Positions 45,345-56,800 of a stretch of DNA of 64,000 nucleotides are shown here, in pieces. The stretch covers positions 44,132,409 through 44,196,408 of the forward strand of contig NC_060065.1 in assembly GCF_020283565.1 (NCBI RefSeq), written 5' to 3'. The notes beneath the pieces were generated by a model that worked only from the letters and a program-made list of their open reading frames with translations, was not told where the DNA came from and searched no databases. The translations under genes were made by a program, and so were the position numbers. Numbering within the stretch: position 1 is the stretch's first letter; every line of letters begins with the position of its first letter. Source of the DNA: Trifolium pratense (taxonomy: Eukaryota > Streptophyta > Magnoliopsida > Fabales > Fabaceae).

Positions 45345-46562
45345 CATATTTTATTTTCAATTGTACCTTCAATTAATTAAGTGGACATAACTTTCAAAAG
45401 ATAGTAAATAGGATTAGTTTAGTAAATTCACTATATTTCTAAATTTGGGTATATAAACCTTACACGTCACCCACCATTTATTTTTATTTTTTTTAAAAAA
45501 AAAGAGTAAATGATACTGAACTGAACTAATAACCAAGTATCGACACATCTCATAGTTAACTTCTTAAATATTTGACACGTACACACAATTTTGGGACTGC
45601 TTGACTTCTTTTGTCCTCAAAAGTCAACTTTTTGTGAGTACAATAGTTTATCTTTTAGACTAACTAGTTGTACTTGTTGATATCAAAATAGATTTTGATT
45701 CTCAACTTTAAGACCATGATGTCATTAATTTGTTGCTTTGGAATGATGTTCATTTTCTTGAGCCACTTTGTTGTACTAGTAAACTATCAAAATCATCCCT
45801 CTCACATCGTAGAATAGTATGATTATTATGAAAGAAAAATGTTATCTAAATACAAATTTTCAAACAAAATAGACATCAGCTTGATTATTGCAATTTTTTA
45901 CTTTCTTTTGAATGTCTCAATTTGTGTGTAATACAGTGTCAATTTTTTTAACATATCTTTAATAATATGAATATTTTAAAAAGTAAATTGATTTTGTCAG
46001 ATTTTATTTATCTAATCTCTTTAAAAGCAAAAGAGGATCTATATTAATAATATGTGGTTAATATAATAACAAAATTGGTAGTAATGGTTAAAAGATAAAT
46101 ATCTAATCTATAGAATTAGATGTATTTTTTATTAACAAGATAAAGAAGCTCAGTTAATATAGAATTTATTTAGATTAGATTAGAGTCATTAGACACAATG
46201 TTTTCTGAACAAATATTATAAAGAAAATATTCTAAGAGATTATAATCTTATCTTAGTGATTTAATCCTTGGAAAAGTCTCTACCTAATCTTTGACTCATT
46301 GTCGTCGGCTGATATCATTGGATGAATTTTCAAAGTGAGGACGACGAACAACAAAGCAAAACTAAGAAATTCAATTTTTCGATTAGATTAAGTATATTGC
46401 TACGATTATATGATCGGTTATAATTTCAAATAAACATAAGTATTTAATTATAACTTTAGCTATCAATTTTAAAATTTTTTACCATGATATTCATAAGAAG
46501 TTTCCATGGATGTCAATAATAATCAATCTCGGTTGAGAAATTTGTAGGCATCAAAAATTAAA
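45345..46562. other. Intergenic AT-rich, no gene seen
   Basis: No open frame of protein-like composition was found on either strand. Confidence 0.6.
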
Positions 46563-46745
46563 GGAAAATGCTAAACAGTGTCCCGGGGCACTAGTTAAAC
46601 ATACCAATATAAATTTTTTATCTTGAAACTTGTTCATTTAACACATTAAAAACATAAAAGTCATCTTTTGAGCATTAACTTTATATATATATATTTTTTT
46701 TAATATTTTTAATAAATACCCCAGAAACACCGTTTAGCATGACCC
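46563..46745. mobile_element. MITE of the GGTGCCCC family, copy B
   Basis: Begins GGAAAATGCTAAACAGTGTC and ends ACCGTTTAGCATGACCC, mirroring copy A's ends. No coding capacity. Confidence 0.6.
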
Positions 46746-47589
46746 AAAATTAAATCCTTAATTATATGCTTAAAGAGACTAAATTTTTACCATAGACCAA
46801 TTTATAGTTGGTAACTTTATTTATTTGTGTTTACTCAATTATATAATTGATCTTCATTTTAAAATCATATTATTTTGGTCTTTCATTCAGACAGTTAGAT
46901 TTAAAAATGATAATATGATATATTTTAATTGACGTGACATGTAATTTGATAATGTGGAATCATCCAAATTGATTAGACTTGTTTACCTTTTATTAATTAA
47001 ATTACAAAATTATTTTTTTTAAAAAGTTCATACCAATTTTTTAGGAGATTTAAAAGATGTCACATTACTATTTTTACTTTTTTGTTTATAAATCTGTAAG
47101 AGATCAAAACTAATAAATTTTAAAATAAAAGGACAAATCTTGTGAGTAAGCTAAAATAAGCAAGATCAAAATTATAATTAAGTCTAAAAAATATTTGTTT
47201 ATACACACAAATAAAAACAAGTGATAATTTTATATATAATTTCTTTTGAGACTAATTAGTACTTAAAAAATAGACTTAGAAAGTGAGAAATGTTTTCTTT
47301 CTTTGTTTTTTTTTTTAATATATAATTTCTTTTGAAATTTTATCTATATCCTACATGAGACTTGAATTTTTTTTTAATACATCACTCCAAAAATAATTTG
47401 AAGGATCGCACAAATGAATAGCCTCTAATATAAAATCATTTTTGTATTTTGGGTCTATATTCAAATGATGAAACTTATTAATTCAATAATAAAAACAAAT
47501 TTGTGTATAGAAAAAACTTGTTTTACAGTAATTCAGTTGATAGAGATATCACATAATTGGAACAGAGAGAGTAATATATAGGATTGAGG
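46746..47589. other. Intergenic AT-rich, no gene seen
   Basis: Nothing recognisable. Confidence 0.5.
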
Positions 47590-48055
47590 TTTAAACTCTA
47601 ATTCAGTTTTGCGGTTCTGTTGGATTTGTTCATCTGGATCTATTATCTGATTCTTTCTCAGATCTGTTGGGATCTGTAGATCTCGGTATTCGGGTTTGCT
47701 TCCGCCGCGCTAGAGGATTTCGGGTTTTTTCTAAAACTTTGTTTCAATCCGTCGTGATTGAATTCAGTCTGTTTGGCTCGAAAGAGTCCTTGATGCCTGC
47801 TGTGAGTTTTCGTAGGGGTTGCCGGTACGTAAATTGATTCGTGTTGACGATCGGTTTATTCGCCACTTTAAGTTGTAAAGGTTAACAAAAGGTTAACAAA
47901 CACTTTTTTTGCTATCTTTTTTAAACCACTTTTGTTATTTTGGACGTTTTGTATGGCTCGTTTGAGTTGATTATGTGGTTTGACTGGGTTTGGTTCATGT
48001 CCCCCAGTTTTTTGTATTTCCTTTTATTTTGTTTTTATTAATCTATATAGGGTGT
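47590..48055 (+). repeat. Dispersed repeat, partner of 44101-44640
   Basis: More GC-rich than its surroundings, ending GGTTCATGTCCCCCAG and TTTTTATTAATCTATATAGG. It lies just upstream of the basic-protein gene's promoter. Confidence 0.35.
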
Positions 48056-48183
48056 TGCAGTGATTTACCATTGGCACACCTTTTGCCTTAAAAAAAAAAA
48101 AGAACAATATGCAGTGGTAGGTAAGCAATTTAAGTTTGTGTGATGTGCAACTAGCAAGAGATATCAAATTCCCATAAAATGAT

Positions 48184-48252
48184 CGGGCCAGTAATATATT
48201 GGGCTTCGGCCCAATTCAGACTGATTAAAAACGCCCAATAAACAAGCCCATA
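48184..48252 (+). promoter_or_regulatory. Cluster of GGCCCA/TGGGC site-II-like elements
   Basis: CGGGCCAG, TTGGGCTTCGGCCCAATT, CGCCCAATA and AAGCCCATA lie within 70 bases, 40-110 bases before the ATG. TGGGCC/T (site II) motifs bound by TCP factors are known in promoters of plant growth and ribosome-related genes. Regulation is inferred. Confidence 0.5.
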
Positions 48253-48291
48253 CTTTCCGAGTTAATTCAGAGACTCGACTCAGTCACTCTG

Positions 48292-51200
48292 ATGCTGCGA
48301 AACCAAACGAAAATGTCGAGAGATGTTAACGGTAACGGTGTTCCGGCGAGAAACGCCACGAGCTCAGAGAAAGACGACGGAGAACCTCCGTCCAAAAGAG
48401 CTTCAAATAAAATTCAAGAAGATTCCGACGTAGACACAGAAACCGATAAAAAGCATAGAAGCTCGAGGAAAAAAGCGCGTGAGAGTTCGGATTCGGATTC
48501 CGATAGCGATAAACGAAGCAGGAGGAAGAGGAAATCACGTAGGAGATACAGAAGCGATTCTGATTCGGAATCAGATTCCGGTTCGGATTCGGATTCAGAG
48601 AGCTACGAATCCGAACGGTCTGGTTCGGATTCGGAGTATTCCGGTTCGGAATCGGAGACGGTGAGGAAGGAGAGGAAGAAGAAGAAGGAGAAACGAAGGA
48701 GGAGAGAGAGGGAGGAAGAGAAGAGGAGAAGGAGGAAAGAGAAAGAGAAGAAGCAAAGGAAGAAGGAGAAAGAAGAAGAGAGAAGGAAGAAAGAGAAACG
48801 AAAAGAGAAGAAGAAGGAGAAAAAAGAAAGAGGGAAGAAAGGAGCTGTTACTAATTTATGGGGAAAATATGGTATTATAAGAGAAACTGATATGTGGTAA
48901 GAAATTTTTGCTTTCTGTTTTTGAAATTTCATGAATTTATATTAGTTTGTTGATTGAATTATTAGAGATGAATGTGTTTTGTGGTTAATGGTTGAATTAT
49001 GTAGTACAAACATGGACACGACACTTCGATACCGGTAATAATTTGAAAAAAATGACATAATTGAACACAATCACATGTGTCGGGGTTAGTGTTGGTGTTG
49101 AATTGTGGGTGTGGTTAGTGGAATTGTTATTGTATAAGGTTTTGAAAACCTAACAATGTGGTAGAATGTAATGTAGATTTTGAAATTATTGGCCAATGAT
49201 TTATTGCTTTGATTTTGCAAGTGAGTTATATGCAATGAAATAGCATGGGATTGTTATTGTTTAAGGTTGTAAAAATTGATCGAAAGATGTTAGATAGATT
49301 GTTGTTGTGCTTTTAACAATTTGTATGTGAATCGTGTAAGATTGGAGAAGTATAATAAGTAATAATAGGATTCAAAGTTGTTCTATTGACACCGAAACAG
49401 GACAAGGAGTGTAATGAATAGAATTAACAGAAACACTTCAAAATATTCCCATCCACAATGCGGTAAAAGATCTCTCTTTTGGAGAAGCTATACCATTTTG
49501 ACAACACTTTGCAACATTACTCACCTGAATATAATTTCCAGTCTAATCTCTTTTAAAACTTTGTAATTTGTTGGCTAATGAATGCCATCATGCCTCAACT
49601 TTTGGAATCCTGGATGATGAATGTAGTTGTTTGCAGACGCTAGAAAACTTGTTTAATGTAGTTAATAGAGTTAAAAATAGGAATATGCACCGGCTGTTGA
49701 TGGTTTATTGCAGTCATTTTTACATTTTTTTTGAAGAAGCTAAATTAGCCCACCCAAGTTGGCACCAGAGAGAATCGAACCATTTTTACATTTAGGTGTG
49801 TACCTTTTCCTGTTTAGAAGCTATAGACATATAATAACTGAAAATACAAATTAGATGTTAGTATTTGATTGGACATTGAAGGCGCGATGCTATAGCGGGG
49901 TCTAGGGAAGGGTCGCATCTGCTGCATATCTCTGTTGCAGTCTACCTTAATTTTCATTTGCAGAGGTTGATTCCACGACTTAATAAGCTACCTACAGACT
50001 ACAGCCACAAGGCAGCAACTCCTAGTTTCAACTGTTGTGTTAAGACTTCGATTTAAAATGCTGACTTGGTATTATGGTCATATGTTTAATTTTCTTTTGG
50101 AGGGTTCAATTTATTATATTATGATTTCAACTCTCAAATTGTGGTATCAAATATCAATAACCAAAGCATATCTATTGTTCTCAGAGATCTTTTAAGTACC
50201 TACATCCAAAAGGTCATGCCAAAGTAAATAAGCAGCCTGTATTTCTGTCTGAGTTTGAATTTATTGTGTAGCTAATTTAAATTTAGCATCAATATTTTGT
50301 GACCTGTGGGTCTTAGACTCTTGTATACCTTTTCTGAGTTATGTTATTAATATTACAGGACCAAACGTCCAGAGTTCACTGCATGGTTGTCAGAAGTTAA
50401 GCTGGTAATTATTTTGTTTCGCTTTCTATTTTAAAATCTAACAGTAAAACAGTATATATTATATTTCCTTTTTCTTTGAGGTCCTTTGTTCATTTTTACA
50501 AAAAATCAAACTACTGGCTTCATTACATCATCCTGGGAGATGTTTTCTTTGTTTTCTTCACACAAATTATTAATCTTCTTTCCAGTATACGTTGGTGACA
50601 TTGAGAAATCAAAGTTAGATTGCATATTTTTCTTGCCTATTGGACCACATATATTGTCCTCTCGATGACGTGAAGATTATCTGTTGTCCTTCATATTTTA
50701 CTTGTATGTCATCTTTACATGGATCACATCCAATTGTAATTTTGCTGTATTTTAACAGGTGAATATGGAGCATCTGTCTAATTGGGAAGAAAAACAGATG
50801 TTTAAAGAGTAAGCACCTAAACTTGCTACTCGGGATAAAAAAAGAGCAAAACAAGATAAAAATGGAAAGGGAAACAGAAAAAGAAAAGTGGCACATACAT
50901 TTAGCTTTCTGTTAATTGTTATGTTTTTACTCTTAAGGTGCCACAAGAGCAAAGCATGCTCATTTTAGTTCTTTCGTTCTCACCTTAATTGACCTATTGG
51001 CTAGCATATTAATCACTACGTCACACATTTCATTCATTACTATGTTGTTGATTCTAAGTTAATTTGTCTTTAATTTCTGGTTGCAGATTTATGGAGGATC
51101 ACAACACAGCTACATTCCCTTCCAAAAAGTAAGCTCTAGCAAAAAGTTTAATTTGGCTTATTTTTTGTCCTCATTTTTTGGATAGGAATACGGCCGTCTA

Positions 51201-52132
51201 CATCCTTGTTCTGCAATGATGCAATGAATTTAAGATCTTCAACGAATCAATTTGTATATTTATTTGGGTTGACAAATGGTTTAATGTTTATGTGGCAGGT
51301 ATTACAGTCTTGATGCTTACTACAGGCGTCAAATGGAAAAAGAGATGAAAAAGGGTTTTAAGCAGGTTAAGGCAACAGAACGAACTGTTTTCAATGATGA
51401 AGAACAGCGCAGGTATGATTTTGAACAAGCTGCTTTATTAATGTAATCTTAAATTGAATTTGTTTTTGGCAATCTTTTTTTCCAAACCTAGTCTATACAT
51501 CTGTTTGTTTCCTGCAACCTTGACCATATTATTGTTTCTATTTTTTTACATTCTGTCAATTGTTTTTCATTGCAAAAAGTCTACCTGTATTAAATTCTTC
51601 AAGCTTTCATTACGACAGTGTCTGAATATGAAATCGAAAACCTAACTTTCTTTTACTGCTCTTCAAATGGAACTATGGTACACATAACAAGTATTGTTTC
51701 TGTTGGCGTAAATATTTTACCCTCCATCAATCATTTTTTAATGAATGTGCAGGCAAGAATTGTTGCGAGCACGTGAAAAACATAAGGAAGAGCAAGTAAT
51801 AGCTTTGAAGCGCGAAATGGAAAGTGGAATGGTAAGTTATTACCAGATTGCTTTTAAACAATTTAAATTCCAATCATTTTGTTAATGACAAGGTTCTGTT
51901 CTCACATTTTGTGTAATAATTTTCTAGGCGCAAGCAATGAAAGAGCAAGCACAACTCAGGGAAGAGATGGCTTACCAATACAAGCTCGGCAACTTTGAGG
52001 TGAGAATTACAAATTCAAATATATATGGACCTTGGCTCTTACCTTGACCCTCAACTAAATTTACTGCAATTTTGATCACTACAGGCTGCTGCTGCAATCC
52101 AGAGAAGGTTGGACCCTGATGCTGCTGTGTAG
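48292..52132 (+). CDS. Charged Ser/Lys/Arg-rich protein, probably nuclear
   Basis: Eight exons: 48292-48896, 50359-50404, 50759-50808, 51087-51128, 51299-51412, 51753-51831, 51928-51999 and 52085-52132 (TAG), all in phase. They give 351 residues, or 344 if the better-context ATG at 48313 (MSRDVNGNG) is used. Residues about 60-120 are SD/SE repeats with RKRKSRRR clusters; about 125-190 are almost only K, E and R. The conserved-looking C-terminus runs WGKYGIIRETDMW, RPEFTAWLSEV, NWEEKQMFKEFMEDHN, FPSKKYYSLDAYYRR, then a helical E/R/Q tail. The composition suggests a nuclear RNA-processing or regulatory protein; it recalls NKAP-related or style cell-cycle inhibitor-like plant proteins. That naming is uncertain and no catalytic domain is visible. 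Confidence 0.8.
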
Positions 52133-52187
52133 TAGATGTAGGACATTACTTATTTTGGATGAGTTAGGTTGGACCCTGATGCTGCTG
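52107..52187 (+). repeat. Coding tail duplicated in the 3' UTR
   Basis: GGTTGGACCCTGATGCTGCT occurs at 52108-52127, coding for the last residues before the stop, and again at 52168-52187 in the 3' UTR. Confidence 0.85.
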
Positions 52188-52961
52188 GTGTCTAAGGATA
52201 TAATATTGCCGTGGAAGGGGCCGGTTTTATCTGTTCCAATAGAGGAGTAAGTATTCAGTGCTAATATAGAGCGTTGCTTTGGTAGAAGTTTTGGCTTTGT
52301 ATCGGACCAAGTGAGCAAGCATCTCCAAACTGTCCAAGCTATACATGCTCTTAAAAGGTGGCCATTACCCATTTTACACGGACAGGTTGAAATTAACAAT
52401 GGCATGTAAAACAATCTTTGATAGTAAAAATGGGTTTGTGTTTTATATTTTACTGATCCATTCCGTGAAATTTTCATTTTTAATTATGCTTTTGCATGTC
52501 TTTTTTTTGGTTTAAAAGAGCGAGAGCTCTCAAGTGCATGATGCATTTGATCAATTGATCTCATGCCATCATAAAATGAGTCTTATGCTCAAAGTTTTAT
52601 CTGTCATTTTGTGCCAAAATCTTTGCTTCTAAGAAATTAAGTTTTGCTTTTGTGAAACCAGTTTTGTGGCTTTCTTAAGAACGTGTATGAATGTATCTTC
52701 AAGTGTTAATTTCCTACATCTAGGCTATGTTTGGATATTTTAAAATGAGCGGAATGAAATGGAGTGTAGCGAAATGTAAGAGGGTTTTTGCAGAATTCAA
52801 TAAATTATATTTTTTAGAATTCCATTTTTACCTTATAGAAAAAAAGAAGTAAATTTTAAAAAAAACACTATTATTCACATTAAAAATTCACATAAATAAA
52901 AGCACTAAAGTAAAAAAATGACATAGATTCAAATTCAAATTAAAACTTAAAAAAGAGTTTA
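52133..52961. other. 3' UTR and intergenic
   Basis: The probable 3' UTR runs to about 52500. TTTGGATATTTTAAAATGAGCGGAATG near 52733 resembles a transposon end. No gene is seen. Confidence 0.5.
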
Positions 52962-53115
52962 ATTGTTATCAGTGTAAAGATTTTTTACACATGCATCCAA
53001 TGATGTGTTGCTACGTCATTTAATGAATATGACACATCATGTGTTTTCAAAAACAATACATGATGTGGTGATATATTGTTGGACGCATGTGTAAAATAAC
53101 TTTACACTGACAATG
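52962..53115. mobile_element. Short MITE with CAGTGTAAAG ends
   Basis: About 150 bp. The left end has ATTGTTATCAGTGTAAAGAT and the right end the near-complement TTTACACTGACAATG, with ACACATGC(A/G)TCCAA also inverted. No coding capacity. Confidence 0.65.
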
Positions 53116-53462
53116 TATACAAATTATGGGCGACATGTAATTATTCCCTCCCTCTAGTCATTTTTATAATAAACATTTTAGATTTTTTTTTTGTTCTTCT
53201 TATAAAAAATACTTTTTAAATTTATTTTTTATTAAATACACAATTTTATTTGTAACTTTATTAAATAAAATCAAATAATATATTCCAATGCTAATGCATT
53301 AATTAGAGAAACCTATTTTTTATGCTAGTTCAGGGTTAGTTTCGAAATAAAATATAAAATTTTAGAATTATTTTAGCATTAATTAGTGTTGGTTTTAAAA
53401 CACTGAAAATATGTTCTAAATACTTTAGAAAAACAATAACTCATTATCTTTCTTCAAGAATA

Positions 53463-53645
53463 AAATTATAAAAACAACAAATAATCAACAAATTTAATGT
53501 CATATTTCACTTTCTTAATCTCCACAATTTTTTCAATAAGGTCTTATAATTATAAAATTGTAAAAACAACAAATAATCAACAATTTAATGTCACATTTCT
53601 CTTTCTTAATCTCCACAATTTTTTCAATAAGCTCTTATAATTAGG
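53463..53645. repeat. Tandem repeat, period about 91 bp, two copies
   Basis: AACAACAAATAATCAACAA ... CTCCACAATTTTTTCAATAAG occurs twice in a row just upstream of the CTL gene leader. Confidence 0.85.
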
Positions 53646-53896
53646 GATCTATGTAGTATTTATTAATTACCAATTTATTAATTTTTGAAAAGGAATTTTG
53701 ACTAAACTTAAAAATTGAAAGTGAAACATAATCTTCATTACAGTCTCTTTCATAGTCTTTCCTTTCACACCACTTCTGTCTCTTGTTGTTCTTGCTGTCT
53801 GCATCATCTCTTCTGCAACTCAGTGAGCGTGTCTCTTCAATGTTGAACTGAGTCAACCTTGTTACTTTACAATAAAGAATAGATACAATATTCAAA

Positions 53897-56800
53897 ATGA
53901 GGGGTTCTTTGGGTGCTGTAATAGGAAGATATAACCCATCAAGTGATGGAACTATTCATATGGGTGGAAATGGGATCATAAACCATAACAGGAAATGCAA
54001 AGACATAGTTTTTCTTGTCATTTTTATTGCCTTTTGGGTCGCAATGATTGTTAATTCCAGCTTTGCTTTCAACAAAGGAAACCCATTAAGGTAAAAATCT
54101 TAAAGTTTCTAGCTTTATCTTATTGTGTTTATGTAATTGGTAAGTTTTAGTTCTGAAGTTTGAACTCAATTCTTGAGATGCTGTTTCTTAATGGGTTTGT
54201 TTTATGGTGTTTAGTCTTTGTTGTGGAAACTTTGTAGTCCTAGATTATTACTTTACTTTTTGTTTCATGGGTTAACAATTAGTATATGATTATTCAATAA
54301 ATATAAGGGAAACATTCATTGTTTAGGAAAAGTGGGTGTTTGTTTGATTCTTATAGCATGCAATTTTCATATAGAAAAGACAAAATCTTAGTTGCTGAGG
54401 AACTGTGCAGTAATGTTGTTGTTTGTTTGGTTGCTGAGGAACTGAAAGTGTGTTGAGTATGACTCTTATTTGCTGATAACTGATAAGTGAGAAGACGCTA
54501 GCAGAGCGAGAGTGCATGCCCTTGGGGCTTGGCCAATTCATTTGTTGGGTTACAACTAGGAGTGTTGGGGGTGCAGGATGGCGAAGCCCTTGGCAGTTAG
54601 GTTTTGGGGTAAACTTGTAAATGGACCTTAATCTTAAGAAAATGCTTTGTAGTTGTACCTTTTTTGTTTGTGTTAACCCTCTGGTAGTTCCAGGGGAAGA
54701 GGGCCCCGGTAATCCAGAGTTCGGCTGCGAGGTAGGTAAAGTCTGACCAAGAATTGTTTCCACCAGGAGCATTGTAGTTGTACTTTGTTACCCTAATTCT
54801 TTGCATAATAGAAAAGGTACAACAACCATATTGTTGGCCGAACTCTAATCAATCGTTGTGTTCTTGCATGTTTAGCTTCTTAATTTAGAACCAGATTTGC
54901 TATTCTAACAGTGTGGAAGTTAGAAGTAGGACTTTTGTTTTGGAAAAGAGTTAGAAGTAGGACTTGATTGTATAGGAATTTGAAGCCCGTAATTTTAGTC
55001 TTCATTTTTGTCGTTATGGTTGTCTAATTTGTGATAACTGATACTATGGTTTATTAGGCTTACTTATGGGCTAGACTACAAAGGAAATGTGTGTGGGGAC
55101 AAACATGCAGACCTTCATCAATTGGAGCTCAAATACTGGCTAAATCCTAATCAGGTTTATCAAAGTGGATCGAAAGATAGTCAGTTTAAACTGGCTGATG
55201 CTCGCAGTATATGTTTGTTAGACTGCCCTTTTCCTTTGGAAGATTCACTTACTTGGGTGTGTAATTATCCGGAAGGAGATATTCGTATTTCAATGGATGA
55301 TTGGATTGATATGAACTATAATTATTACGAGTTCCTCACACCAGAAATGAGAAATTCCTCACTTCAACTTCAAGGCCCTTGTTATCCTGTCATATTTCCT
55401 ACTGTAAATGGTGAGAGAACTTCTCCACTCTAATGTATTTATAGATTTCGTGTTTTGTTGTATGCCTGCTAATAATGCTTGTGTTGTATTGTATGTATGC
55501 ATTACTTTGAATTTTAACCTTGGTTGCATTATGTGCTCCGTGTAACAAGAAGAGGAGAGGGTGTTAAGGGACTCCATTAACCTATCTCTAATTTTTTTGG
55601 ATATGCAAACTTTAGTATATTAGTTGTTATGTTAGTCTTTTTTCTTTCAACAAAGTTTGAAATACCTGATTCTTAAAGTATACTTTTTTGTCTAGTTCAC
55701 TGGAGTTGTCAATTCATCGCAAGAGCATCAAATGTGTCCTTAAAGCATTGGCAGCAAATGGGTGGAGTTAACATCAATGAAGACATTGTTATTGATAAGT
55801 CCATTCACAAGTATATCAATTCTCACTCAGCTGTCTTAAAGGTTAGTTTTTTTTTTTTTTTATAAATTAAAAAACTGTATTTTTCCCTTTTATTAATGCC
55901 GTGACTGATATTTTTTGGGTAAGCATCCTTAACACCAACCTTCTATATTGTGTTCATGTTGTTTTATCAGCATGTTAGTTTTAACTTTTAACTTTTAACA
56001 TGTAGTACAAGAAATAACATGAAGTGTCCTAATCCTTTCGTTCATCCTTTCTAGCATTTCCACTCTTTTTAAGTACACTTGTCAAGTCCTTAAGCTTTAT
56101 AAATTATGAGTATTATATGTTGCTGAAATTTGAAATTTTACGATTTATTTATTTTTATTTACAGAGATACATGGCTGACATAGGAAAGGCATGGCCTGTG
56201 CTGATTGTTTGTGGTGGGATTTTACCTTTGTTTCTTTCTGTGATTTGGCTATTGATGATCCGGCATTTTGTTGCTGCAATGCCTTGGATAACAGTGGTTT
56301 TCTTTGATCTTCTAATAGTATCAGTTACGATGTTCTACTATCTAAAAGGTTAGAATCTTTGCTGAGCTATTTTGTGAAAGAAATGCATGTTTCTTAAGGA
56401 AGTTTCGATCTCAGAAGAAGACCAAAATATGAATATTCCTTTTGTAACTTTTGAATATCTAGCGAAATCTTTTTGTTTATCTTTGCAAACATCAACCGAA
56501 CGAAATACTGACTTAATGTTGCCTTTCAGTTGGATGGATAGGAAATGACGCTATAACACCCATCATTGGCGAGCATGATCCATACATTCATATATATGGA
56601 AGGGTAAGCATCACTGTGCCTGAGTTAATATATATTTATTCTATGATTTCTCCCTTTCCCTCTGCATTGATGACTTTATCATGTAAATCTTACAAACAGA
56701 TTTCGGTTTCAGGAGCTTACTCATCTAAGTGTTGTCACTATCCTTATGACTTTTATCATGGTTGTTGCCATTCTTACATCAATTGCTATTGTTCGGCGCA

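Noticed and set aside
54323..54772. 149-codon minus-strand frame in CTL intron 1
   Set aside because: It lies within an intron and has no protein-like domain; the locally GC-richer text (about 54520-54770) looks like an old repeat insertion without definable ends.
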